64,000 nt of DNA, taken from the NCBI RefSeq assembly GCF_001298445.1, contig NZ_CP012036.1:2817297-2881296 (forward strand), read 5' to 3'. The notes beneath the pieces were generated by a model. The model made no database searches, was not told the DNA's origin, and saw only the letters and a program-made list of their open reading frames with translations. The DNA comes from Nostoc piscinale CENA21. Its GTDB lineage: Bacteria > Cyanobacteriota > Cyanobacteriia > Cyanobacteriales > Nostocaceae. Shown in pieces: positions 17,461 to 25,425 of this stretch (positions within the stretch are counted from its first letter, which is position 1; each line of letters opens with the position of its first letter). The position numbers were made by a program, and so were the translations under genes.

Positions 17461-17575
17461 TGAGAGAAGTGTGAAGTGTGAAGTTGAAAGGTAAAGGCAA
17501 AAGGTAAAAGGTAAAAGGCAAAATAAATATAGTCTTTTACCTTTTTACTTTTTACTTTTTACTTCTTGTTCCCTA
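17461..17575 (-). repeat. Heptamer-type tandem repeats and hairpin between nifB and fdxN
   Basis: On the plus strand GGTAAAA-type units repeat (17490-17520) and face TTTTTAC units (17535-17570), so the transcript can fold into a long AT-rich hairpin. Heptanucleotide repeats between nifB and fdxN have been described in Anabaena. The hairpin could stabilise or attenuate the nifB-fdxN message. Confidence 0.6.
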
Positions 17576-19007
17576 ATTCTTTGACGTATTGTTCGTAAAA
17601 CTCTAAAGCAACTTTCTCGATTACGTCGTAAGCTTCAACGGTCTGTATGCCAGCTTCGTGCAATTTTTCTTTGGGACAGTTGCCAATCTTAGAAACCAAT
17701 ACTGCTTTACAATCTGCAATTGTCTTCATAATATTCTCTGCGGTGGCGGCTTCACCGTATCCACCTTGACAATATTGATCAATCTTGCGGTGACTGATAA
17801 AGCGAACTTCGTTGCCATCGACTTCGTAAACTTGGAATTCTTTGACATGACCGAAGTGTTGGTTAACCAATCCGCCGCCTTTGGTTGCAACTGCAACTAA
17901 GATTTTAGGATTGTTGGCAATTTGCTGTTTGCCGGCTTTTGCCTTTTCTTTGGCTGCTTTGATTTCTTCTCTAAATTTCTCAATACCTTCGTGAACTTCT
18001 TGGCGCTTGGTGAGGTCGTATTCTGGAGCCATTTCCAAGAAATTCTCTTTAGTGAATTCTTGGCTGCGGTCTTCACCTAACAAACCAATAGCATCTGCAC
18101 GGCATTGACGGCAGTGGCGCATCATTTTCATGTTGCCGGCGCACTGGTCTTGAACTGATTTGAGTTCTTTTTGTGAGGGGCCGCGTTGACCTGTTAAGCC
18201 GAAGTGTGTACCGTGTTCTGGTGCAGAAATCAAAGGCATGATGTTGTGCAAGAATGCACCACGCTCACGAATTGCCTTATTGACTTCCACTAAGTGTTGG
18301 TCGTTGATTCCGGGAATCATCACGGAGTTGACCTTGCACAGAATGTCGGCTTCTCTCAGAGCTTGTAAGCCTTCTAACTGCTTTTCGAGCAGAATTCTGG
18401 CTCCTTCAATACCTCTGTAACGTCTGCGCTTATAGTGAACCCATGAGTAAATCTGCGCGCCGATTTCTGGGTCGATGGTATTTAGGGTGATAGTAACGTG
18501 ATCTATATTTAATTGTTTAATGCGATCGATGTATTCAGTTAACATCAAACCATTGGTTGATAAACAAAGCTTGATATCTGGTGCTTTGTCTGCAATCAAT
18601 TCAAAGGTACGGAATGTTTTGTCTGGGTTGGCTAGAGGGTCGCCAGGGCCAGCAATTCCCAAAACTGTCATTTGAGGAATCTTGCCAGCGATAACCAACG
18701 CTTTGTGTGCTGCTTCTTCCGGTGTAAGTAACTCGCTCACTACACCAGGACGGCTTTCGTTGGCGCAGTCATATTTGCGGTTGCAATAGTTGCATTGAAT
18801 GTTGCAAGCAGGTGCAACTGCAACGTGCATTCTCGCGTAATGGTGGTGAGCTTCTTCGCTGTAGCAGGGATGTTTAGCAATGCGTTCTTGGAGCTTTTCG
18901 TCCATTTCCACGGTGGCGCTGCTTTTGCTGTCGCATCCGCAACCACCAGATTTTGCTTGGGTAGGTGTCGATTCAGTAACGGAGGAGCCTGTAACCTGTG
19001 GTGTCAT
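17559..19007 (-). CDS. nifB: NifB, radical-SAM FeMo-cofactor core synthase
   Basis: NifB builds the Fe-S-C core (NifB-co) of nitrogenase cofactor. The 482-residue protein has the radical-SAM motif C68-x3-C72-x2-C75 in APACNIQCNYCNRKYDC, preceded by a GCGCDS cysteine pair near residue 23. It has GIAGPGDPLAN, CRQCRADAIG, and a C-terminal NifX/NafY-like cofactor-binding domain beginning near KILVAVATKGGG. I chose ATG 19007 (MTPQVTG); an in-frame TTG lies four codons upstream. It leads a two-gene unit with fdxN. In Anabaena-type genomes nifB-fdxN-nifS-nifU are contiguous, so this pair is either a second copy or a cluster broken by rearrangement. The upstream 1.7 kb has no other nif gene. Confidence 0.96.
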   Translation of the reverse strand: MTPQVTGSSVTESTPTQAKSGGCGCDSKSSATVEMDEKLQERIAKHPCYSEEAHHHYARMHVAVAPACNIQCNYCNRKYDCANESRPGVVSELLTPEEAAHKALVIAGKIPQMTVLGIAGPGDPLANPDKTFRTFELIADKAPDIKLCLSTNGLMLTEYIDRIKQLNIDHVTITLNTIDPEIGAQIYSWVHYKRRRYRGIEGARILLEKQLEGLQALREADILCKVNSVMIPGINDQHLVEVNKAIRERGAFLHNIMPLISAPEHGTHFGLTGQRGPSQKELKSVQDQCAGNMKMMRHCRQCRADAIGLLGEDRSQEFTKENFLEMAPEYDLTKRQEVHEGIEKFREEIKAAKEKAKAGKQQIANNPKILVAVATKGGGLVNQHFGHVKEFQVYEVDGNEVRFISHRKIDQYCQGGYGEAATAENIMKTIADCKAVLVSKIGNCPKEKLHEAGIQTVEAYDVIEKVALEFYEQYVKELGNKK

Positions 19008-19084
19008 TGAATTTCGCAAATGTCGGTGGACTAAGCTGCCACTGTGGGAGATGCCGTTGCTATTTTATTTGCCCTAGTAGAATG

Positions 19085-19300
19085 GAAGTCACGCGCCAGT
19101 TGCTTCAAGTCGGCTTCGCCGACGACAGTTGCTACAACGGAGGGAACCTCCCTTCGGGTGACGCTCCTGCGTCGCTAACGCTGCGCTAACACCACTTTGC
19201 TTATGCCGGGAAACCCGTCCACCGCAAGTGGTTCACCGCAACGCACTGTCTCCCCAACGCACTGGCTTGGCTATCACACTGCCCGCAAGAGTGCATCCTT
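19085..19300. repeat. Palindromic Nostoc-type repeat region upstream of nifB
   Basis: There are several nested short palindromes: TCGGCTTCGCCGA at about 19110, GGAGGGAACCTCCC at about 19139, and GGGAAACCC at about 19206. Shared segments such as CCCAACGCACTGGCTT (19251) recur, reverse-complemented, near 39131 (AGCCAGTGCGTTGGG) and in diverged form near 20495. It is a dispersed repeat. The stretch 19300-20280 holds no gene that I can support and is AT-rich. Confidence 0.55.
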
Positions 19301-20280
19301 TGGTTGTAGCAAAGCCACTTGGTGGGCAACTTCGCTGATGATGGCAGGCTATGAATCCTTGTGTTTCGGCTGGTGTGTGTCAACTTTAAGGTTGTGGGTA
19401 GAGTTGGTGTGTATAGCCGTGACTTCGATTCACCGAGGCATGGTGCTATCTCATCCCTCCACTCACTTTTGGCTCTCTGTTTTGTTTCGAGCCATTGGTG
19501 ATTGGCGATATATGATTTATAGCAGCCGTTTTTGAGCAGGGCTGATGGTTATTTTTGGATAGAATTTATTGGATTTATTAGGTTTGTACTCAAATCTGCA
19601 AACCTAAATAGAGAGCTATAAAAAAGTTTATAAATTTTATTTTTGGGTAGAGGTTCTAGTATTTTTAGGTCAGGGTTCTTGTATTTTTAGAGTGGGGTTT
19701 AGGATTTCTTTGTACTCAGCTATAACGTAATCTCAGCAAGACTTTTAAGCGATTTGCTGCTAATTTCGAGATACAAAAAGTTGTACTCAACTACCCCTTA
19801 AATTCTGCTTAAAACCGCGACGGCTCAAGGATTTAGGGGAAAAACTGGAGTAGATTTGTTGGTACTACTCCAGATACGTGCGAAATTCAATTCTGTATAC
19901 AACATATCATTTTTTTTTAGGGAAAAATGTAATTTACATTTTCTTAATTTTTGTCAGTTTAATGAAATTAAATCGCACTGGAAAGTATGATATTGTTAGG
20001 CTTTACGGTTCTTGTTCGAGTCAAAGTTAATGAATATTATTTGCAAAAATTAATTTTTTTATATAAAAAGTAAAATATTTTGATATGCAAATAGAAGCAT
20101 ATTTAACAGATAGCATCAAAAGTTAATTACGGCACAAACTGGGGGCGATCGCTACAAATTACTAAACATTGCCATAAGAGGATGTTTGGCAAGCCAAAAA
20201 AAGCTCCAGTAAAGGTCTTCTGTCATTAATTGCTTGGTGCAAGATTTGAACATACACCTTACATCCAGCCTCATACACTC

Positions 20281-20309
20281 AAAAGCCCAGCCATAATGGC
20301 CGGGCTTTT
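20281..20309. terminator. Hairpin with A-run and T-run, bidirectional terminator-like
   Basis: AAAAGCCC and GGGCTTTT flank an inner GCC/GGC pair around ATAAT. The A-rich left arm and T-rich right arm would allow termination on either strand. No protein gene sits immediately beside it, so a small noncoding transcript in 19550-20280 is possible but not shown. Confidence 0.5.
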
Positions 20310-20450
20310 GAGAAAGGCAGTGGGGCTATATTCCCCAAATTTACATATAGAGTTTCTGTATAAATCGCTGTACTGATAGGTAATACCACTGCACCAAGAT
20401 AAATTCCGGAAACCCAGGAAAAATTTTTTTGGGAATTTGTCTAACTATTT

Positions 20451-20617
20451 TGGACTTACCCATAAAGTTTGTCTGTGGAGACTGGGTGAAGGGGAGCCAG
20501 TTGCGTGATAAGGCAGCGCGGTCTTGGGGGTTTCCCGACTTGAGCAAACTGGCATGTGTAAGGGTTTTGGATACATACACCCCTATACCCGTACACCCTT
20601 GATTTTGCTCAGTCCTA
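20451..20617. repeat. Miniature inverted-repeat element, GACTTACGCA family, copy 1
   Basis: The left end reads GACTTACCCATAAAG and continues GTCTGTGGAGACTGGG. The right end is GCTCAGTCC (compare GCGTCAGTCC in other copies). Inside are a GGGTTTCCC segment and TGTAAGGG/CACCCCTATACCC arms shared with the other copies. Confidence 0.5.
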
Positions 20618-20695
20618 ATATTTTGGACAATACTCATGCACAACTGACAACCCCAGCCTTTAGGATTTAAAAGGAGAGTCTGGTTGTGAAAACAG

Positions 20696-20800
20696 ATGAA
20701 CGAAACATTGGGTAGCTGGGAAGAATGGGTAACTGTTTTGGGTTATGTGGCGTTTACGGTGTTTATCATTGTTTGTGTGTTTGCCACCCAGAGAAAATAA
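20696..20800 (+). CDS. Possible 34-residue single-membrane-segment protein
   Basis: ATG 20696 opens MNETLGSWEEWVTVLG, followed by a hydrophobic helix YVAFTVFIIVCVFA and the basic end TQRK. A TGA seven to nine bases upstream fixes the start. The composition fits the tiny bitopic proteins of cyanobacterial membrane complexes, but I cannot match a family. AAGGAG lies about 19 nt before the ATG, which is far for a ribosome site. It faces the secreted-protein gene on the other strand 12 nt away. Confidence 0.4.
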   Translation: MNETLGSWEEWVTVLGYVAFTVFIIVCVFATQRK

Positions 20801-20812
20801 CTTTGAGAAAAG

Positions 20813-21115
20813 TCAGGGTTTTTTGAAAAATTTACAGATGAACTGGCCAAGGTCTTGATTTTCCAATGGTACAACAGTCCCATCTGACTGAATTTTGACT
20901 TTTTGACGGCAGTTGTACACTTCAAGAGGTGTTTTTTCACCATCTACGCTAAGAACTACCCGATATTCCCAATAATTTTTGGCGCTGCGGTTAATGCTGA
21001 GAATGCAAATCTGATGACCATTGTAATTACGGCATACAGAAGCATAAGCGGGAAAGATGTAGAAATTAGAGAGTATAAGTAGCAATATCAGGACAAAATA
21101 TTTCATCTGGCGCAA
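20813..21115 (-). CDS. Small secreted cyanobacterial protein, unknown function
   Basis: The protein has 100 residues. After MRQMKYF there is a hydrophobic stretch (VLILLLILSNFYIFP) ending AYAS, a plausible signal peptide with cleavage after AYA. The mature part has three or four cysteines (VCRNYNGHQIC, YNCRQ, FICKFF) that could form disulphides in the periplasm. The start may be the first ATG or the one three codons later (MKYFVLI). I do not recognise a named family. The downstream side meets the small membrane ORF on the other strand. Confidence 0.6.
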   Translation of the reverse strand: MRQMKYFVLILLLILSNFYIFPAYASVCRNYNGHQICILSINRSAKNYWEYRVVLSVDGEKTPLEVYNCRQKVKIQSDGTVVPLENQDLGQFICKFFKKP

Positions 21116-21600
21116 TTTCTGGAAAATCCACTCTCATCGGTTGAAATGCTGTAAGTCATATTTCCAACAAGCGTTAGCACAATAATTGTCAGTAGGCATT
21201 TTAGCGGCGATCGCACCTTCATCAGCACAAAATCATTAATTATTTACTAATTTTTGCCGTTCATGTGGCATAAGCTAAGATAGCCCTCATGATTTGAGTT
21301 ATAAAGTGAACTTAAATATCTGAAAAAGCAGTCTAGCTCACATGCTATTCTTAACTTGTTTTGCTGCAACCAGATGCGGAGGTTGAGTTCCAGCTGTTCT
21401 CAAATCAAATGAATGAGCCTGACTGCACCATATTATTGACGTGAAATGGAGGATGTATTTTTTTCTCGTTAAAAAATAAACAAATTATTATAATTCCGTT
21501 TATGTTAATAAATAAAGTAAATAACAATTAGTGTTTGTTAAAATAAAAATGGCATAAGTAGAATTTTATTATAAATAGTATATTTAGGGAAATCATAGAT

Positions 21601-21612
21601 TGCTTGCAAGCA
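21601..21612. promoter_or_regulatory. Perfect 12-bp palindrome upstream of the amidase gene
   Basis: TGCTTGCAAGCA is self-complementary and lies 56 nt before the amidase ATG, a position suited to an operator in the leader. The remainder of 21116-21600 is AT-rich and shows no gene. I see no known motif match. Confidence 0.3.
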
Positions 21613-21667
21613 GATTTTTAAGCTTTCAAGCCTTAAATTAGTATCAAATAAAAACAAGGAACAGCGC

Positions 21668-22612
21668 ATGAAATTTGGAATCGATATCGGACATAACTCT
21701 CCACCAGATACAGGTGCTAGAGGCATCAAAATAGAAGATAATTTAACACTAGAAGTAGGTAATAAAGTTATAGCAAAACTCAAAGCATTGGGACATGAGG
21801 TTATATCTTGTAGGCCAGACCGGCCAAGTTCCTCGGTAAAAGATTCCCTTTCTCAAAGAGTAAATAAAGCCAATGCTAACCGAGTAGACATCTTTGTTTC
21901 CATACATTTTAATTCCTTTAACGGTCAAGCCAACGGTACAGAAGTTTTTGCAGGTAGTGAAACGAGTAGAAAAATAGCAAAGCCTGTGCTAGATGAAATT
22001 GTCAAATTAGGATTTTTTAACAGGGGTGTTAAGAGTGGTTCCCACTTATTTGTAATTAGAAATACAAATATGCCCGCGATTTTAGTTGAAGGTTGCTTTA
22101 TCGATTCCCAAAAAGATATTAATCTGTTTAACTCAGAAACAATGGCTAATGCTATTGTCAAAGGCTTGACTGGTCAAGTACCAACTACTCCAGTTCCGCC
22201 TGTACCAGATGAAGAACAGAATGTTGATACAACAACCCTCAGATTACAAAAAGCTTTAAATCGGTTAAAAATCACCGATAAAAATGGTAAGCCACTAGTA
22301 GAAGATAATATATTGGGCGAAATTACTAGTTCTGCTGTAGAAAATTTTCAAAAAATTGTTGCCATATCACCATCAGGTGTTGCTAACACATCTACATGGA
22401 ATGCAATTAATTTGATTTTGGCTAAACGCATCATCCGCCCAAACCATGCTGGTGGAACAGTTGTGAGATACTTACAATACCGGGTTGGTGTGGAAAATGA
22501 TGGGGTTTATGGGCCACAAACAGAAGCAGCAATGAAAAAATATCAGCAGCAAAATGGTTTAACTGCTGATGGAATTGTTGGGCCAAATACTTGGCAAAAA
22601 TTAATTGGCTAA
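21668..22612 (+). CDS. N-acetylmuramoyl-L-alanine amidase with two peptidoglycan-binding domains
   Basis: The 314-residue enzyme cuts the amide bond between muramic acid and the stem peptide. The Amidase_3 domain (residues 1-170) has zinc ligands His9 (DIGHN), Glu29 and His80 (SIHFNSF) and catalytic Glu141 (VEGCF). A Pro-rich linker leads to two PG_binding_1 repeats (about 180-245 and 255-314; GVYGPQTEAAMKKYQQQNG, GIVGPNTWQKL). I see no signal peptide, so export or release would need another route. AAGGAA precedes the ATG. The family works in cell-wall remodelling and septal-junction pore formation in filamentous cyanobacteria; which role applies here is not visible. Confidence 0.9.
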   Translation: MKFGIDIGHNSPPDTGARGIKIEDNLTLEVGNKVIAKLKALGHEVISCRPDRPSSSVKDSLSQRVNKANANRVDIFVSIHFNSFNGQANGTEVFAGSETSRKIAKPVLDEIVKLGFFNRGVKSGSHLFVIRNTNMPAILVEGCFIDSQKDINLFNSETMANAIVKGLTGQVPTTPVPPVPDEEQNVDTTTLRLQKALNRLKITDKNGKPLVEDNILGEITSSAVENFQKIVAISPSGVANTSTWNAINLILAKRIIRPNHAGGTVVRYLQYRVGVENDGVYGPQTEAAMKKYQQQNGLTADGIVGPNTWQKLIG

Positions 22613-22624
22613 TTATTAGCAATA

Positions 22625-22722
22625 AAGTCAGGCAAAATAAATAAGTGTAAGGGTGTATGTATCTCAAACCCTTACACCCTTATATCTCTAATCCTTGATT
22701 TTTCGTTTTTATGCGTCAGTCC
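22625..22722. repeat. Miniature inverted-repeat element, GACTTACGCA family, copy 2
   Basis: It contains GTGTAAGGGTG facing CTTACACCCTTA and ends ATGCGTCAGTCC, the complement of the GACTGACGCA end seen at 34065. It sits between the amidase and the LURP-like gene, whose 3' ends converge here, and could act as a shared terminator. Confidence 0.5.
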
Positions 22723-22747
22723 TAGAAAATATTTTGCCTGGAGAAAT

Positions 22748-23332
22748 TTAGCCACGATTTTTTTCTAATAACAGCATCATAATTAAACTTAACAAAATTT
22801 GTTGTTCTTCGCGATCGCTAACTTGATCAACAGCTTTAATAATAAATTTCCGCGACAAGAAAGTTGGAATTTTCTCCAACCGCATCACCACCGTACCATC
22901 TGCCCGACTCACTAAATAGATAGGGTTGAACACGAAACCCGTAAACATACCCACAACGGGAATTTCTGCAAATAAAGCATCTGCAACCTTCACCCAAGGA
23001 TTTTTTTCTTGGATAGTTAAATAAGTATTTTCGCCATCAAAAATGTCATAACGCGCTCGCCAAATAGATTTTAAACCGCGACGCTTGACCGCACCGATAT
23101 TTGTACCGTTAGTGTCGCTAAATTCATAACGAGCCGAGAAATCAATAATGCGATCGGCTTTGATGTAGTATTGAGGGTTAGTTTGTTCAGCATCAGCAAA
23201 AATTGTTATCGCTTCTTTGAGCTTAAAAAGTTTCTGTTTAACGTAGAAAACTAAATTACCCTGAGCGTTAACAATAGAGATTTGCGGTGCTAATGCCCAA
23301 AATTTAAATGTAAGTTCCAAAGGATACTGCAT
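22748..23332 (-). CDS. LURP-one-related (tubby-like barrel) family protein
   Basis: The 194-residue protein starts MQYPLELTFKFWALAPQ. It contains NAQGNLVFYVKQKLFKLKE and the repeating strands of the LURP-one/tubby-like fold (YEFSDTNG, AVKRRGLKSIWRARYDIF), then a Gly-rich hydrophobic hairpin (VVGMFTGFVFNPIYLV) that may insert in membrane as in scramblase relatives. Function in bacteria is unknown; relatives bind phospholipid. It is transcribed towards the amidase and divergently from the GNAT gene. Confidence 0.75.
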   Translation of the reverse strand: MQYPLELTFKFWALAPQISIVNAQGNLVFYVKQKLFKLKEAITIFADAEQTNPQYYIKADRIIDFSARYEFSDTNGTNIGAVKRRGLKSIWRARYDIFDGENTYLTIQEKNPWVKVADALFAEIPVVGMFTGFVFNPIYLVSRADGTVVMRLEKIPTFLSRKFIIKAVDQVSDREEQQILLSLIMMLLLEKNRG

Positions 23333-23526
23333 AATTTAGTAGAAGCAACAAGGTTGATTGCTCTATTAATCCCAAAAGCAGTAAATAACCAATGTTTTTG
23401 TAACTAATATATACAAACTGAGACATTAATTTATCTTTGAAGGCAGGAGGAAAACTGATACTAAACTTCTGCGGGGAGGTAGGGAACAGGAAAAGAGTTT
23501 GTGTAATTAATTCCGTATAGGTACTT

Positions 23527-24402
23527 ATGAGTCAATATCTTTTTAAACGCTCATTTGCTGAAAACTCAGATATTAGTGACAAGTTATTTGACTTACTAGA
23601 AATTGTGTTTCCTGGTATTAGAGATGGAGCAGAACAAATTCAGCGATTAGGTGTATCGTGGGAAAGTGCTTCCACACCATTTATCAAGTTTCAGAACGAC
23701 ATAGCAATTAGTCATGTAGGGGTATTGGAAATTCCAATGCAAATCATGAGTCAGACTCTGACAGTGGGAGGAATTCATGCTGTTGCTACCCATCCAGAAT
23801 TTCAAAGACGCGGCTATTACCGTGAAGTAATGACAGAGGTATTAAAATATTGCGACCAATTATATAAAACTCTTGTCTTAACTACATCCAATCCCGAATT
23901 CTACACGCCCTTTGGCTTTCGCATTATTCCAGAATACTTATTTAAAACCAAGTGTAGGGTACAAGCTGGCAGCAACGGCTTTCGAGTTTTAGATATTGCT
24001 GATGATCAAGAGATAGAATTATTGCACAGATTGTTAGAAGTGCGATCGCCTGTTTCTCATATCATTGGAATTGTTAAAGAAAAACCTTTATTCTGCTTTA
24101 ACGAAGGTGGCAGAAGTTTATATTATGCAGCAGATTTAGATTTAATTAGCTGCATGAGCAGAGAAAACAACCAACTGCATATTTTTGATTTAGTTGCATC
24201 ACAAATCTATCCCTTAACAGAAATTCTGTCCCGCATTCCCCAAACCATCGAAGAAGTGTTTATCTACTTTAGCCCAGAACTGCTGGATATAGAAAAGACT
24301 GAGGCTTTTCCCCATAAACTAGACGATGGCGTGCTGATGGTTCGTGGCGAGTTTGCGGCTGAAGGACAGAAGTTTATGCTACCGCGTTCGGGACGTTGTT
24401 AA
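23527..24402 (+). CDS. GNAT-family N-acetyltransferase (Eis-like)
   Basis: The protein has 291 residues. The acetyl-CoA site is visible as VATHPEFQRRGYYREVM, matching the V-x-P-x-x-R/Q-x-x-G-x motif A of GNAT enzymes. LVLTTSNPEFYTPFGF and the long C-terminal part resemble the two-lobed Eis/YokD-like acetyltransferases. The substrate is unknown. The ATG follows a 194-nt gap from the divergent LURP-like gene. No partner gene is evident; the next gene is a secreted protein 130 nt downstream. Confidence 0.75.
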   Translation: MSQYLFKRSFAENSDISDKLFDLLEIVFPGIRDGAEQIQRLGVSWESASTPFIKFQNDIAISHVGVLEIPMQIMSQTLTVGGIHAVATHPEFQRRGYYREVMTEVLKYCDQLYKTLVLTTSNPEFYTPFGFRIIPEYLFKTKCRVQAGSNGFRVLDIADDQEIELLHRLLEVRSPVSHIIGIVKEKPLFCFNEGGRSLYYAADLDLISCMSRENNQLHIFDLVASQIYPLTEILSRIPQTIEEVFIYFSPELLDIEKTEAFPHKLDDGVLMVRGEFAAEGQKFMLPRSGRC

Positions 24403-24531
24403 TGATCATGGATGGGAGGAATTTTTCAGAAATCTGCCAAGAGGCTGCATAAAAAAATCTAGGTCAACCTATTGAGTTAGTGAAGGGATTAAACCCCAGA
24501 AACAAAAACTAAAACATTAGGAGACCAGATT

Positions 24532-25185
24532 ATGAAATTCCGTCATCTCACTAGTTCTTTATTGACCGCTACTGCACTTTTGACCACTACATTCCCCGCT
24601 TTTGCTGGCCCCTTTGATGTCAAACCGTCTGGAATATTCCGCCCTGCTAATGTGATTCCTGGGGCTGTTGGTAATGTAAATGTGAATAAATCTACACCCA
24701 GTACACCCAGCAATCCAGTAGGTAATAGTGAAATTCAAGGCTTAGGCGACCATCAATCTTGGGTTGACCACAACACTCTCGCCAATGACCCCCGCGCTTT
24801 GTGTAGTGATGTTGGCTTGGGTAACAACACCCGCAATAATTCCAGCAAAATTGCTTTAGCAACTTCTACTAGCACTCGTTCCAGTTCTTCTCGTAGTCAT
24901 AATGATGGTGGTGGTGGTGGTGTCAGCATTTTTGGAATTGGGGTTAGCGGTAGTGGTGCTAGTCAAGGTAGTCAAAATAATAGTGAATCTCGTGATAGCC
25001 GCACCAACCGCACCGAAGAAAATAGCAGTAGTTCATCAACTGTAGTTCAAGGTAAAAATTGCGATGCTTTTGTTAATGCTGCTGCGGCTAGAGATATCAA
25101 TTACCAAGACAACTTAACCCGCCGCTATGAAATTAAAACTAGTCGTCGCGGACAACAAGTTAACCAACTACTGGAAGATAAGTAA
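24532..25185 (+). CDS. Secreted Ser/Gly/Asn-rich protein, unknown function
   Basis: The protein has 217 residues. A clear signal peptide (MKFRHLTSSLLTATALLTTT, cleavage likely after FPAFA) precedes a low-complexity mature chain with NVNVNKSTPSTPSNPVGN, a polyglycine run, and many Ser-Arg-Asn stretches. Two cysteines (ALCSDVG and KNCDAF) are about 87 residues apart and may pair. TAGGAGA lies 10 nt before the ATG. I recognise no domain. The composition suggests an extracellular or periplasmic structural protein. Confidence 0.7.
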   Translation: MKFRHLTSSLLTATALLTTTFPAFAGPFDVKPSGIFRPANVIPGAVGNVNVNKSTPSTPSNPVGNSEIQGLGDHQSWVDHNTLANDPRALCSDVGLGNNTRNNSSKIALATSTSTRSSSSRSHNDGGGGGVSIFGIGVSGSGASQGSQNNSESRDSRTNRTEENSSSSSTVVQGKNCDAFVNAAAARDINYQDNLTRRYEIKTSRRGQQVNQLLEDK

Positions 25186-25199
25186 TGCCATGTTCAATA

Positions 25200-25276
25200 T
25201 TAGCTTGGACAATATGTCCAAGCTACAAGAGATATAAAAATAATTAATTTGAAAACGCCAAGGTTAGTGCCTTGGC
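25200..25276. terminator. Two tandem hairpins after the secreted-protein gene
   Basis: TAGCTTGGACA/TGTCCAAGCTA (25201-25225, 11-bp perfect stem) and GCCAAGG/CCTTGGC (25257-25276) lie 15 and 71 nt after the stop. No long T-run follows, so they may be processing or partial termination structures. Confidence 0.5.
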
Positions 25277-25425
25277 AATTCTCATTCTGACTTCTGGCTT
25301 CTGTTGTAGTTTTGACTACTTTTATGATTTTTTAAATAGTTATAAATAAGCGGCAACCTAATGATAATGCTGTTACATCTTTGTTAAGAAAAATTACAAC
25401 GCTCTTAACACAAGGAAATATTATT

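Noticed and set aside
19197..19535. 112-codon frame upstream of nifB
   Set aside because: It runs through palindromic repeat DNA, has odd composition (many Trp, Ser, Cys) and no ribosome site.
20341..20643. 100-codon minus frame
   Set aside because: It lies across a miniature inverted-repeat element and reads as repeat translation.
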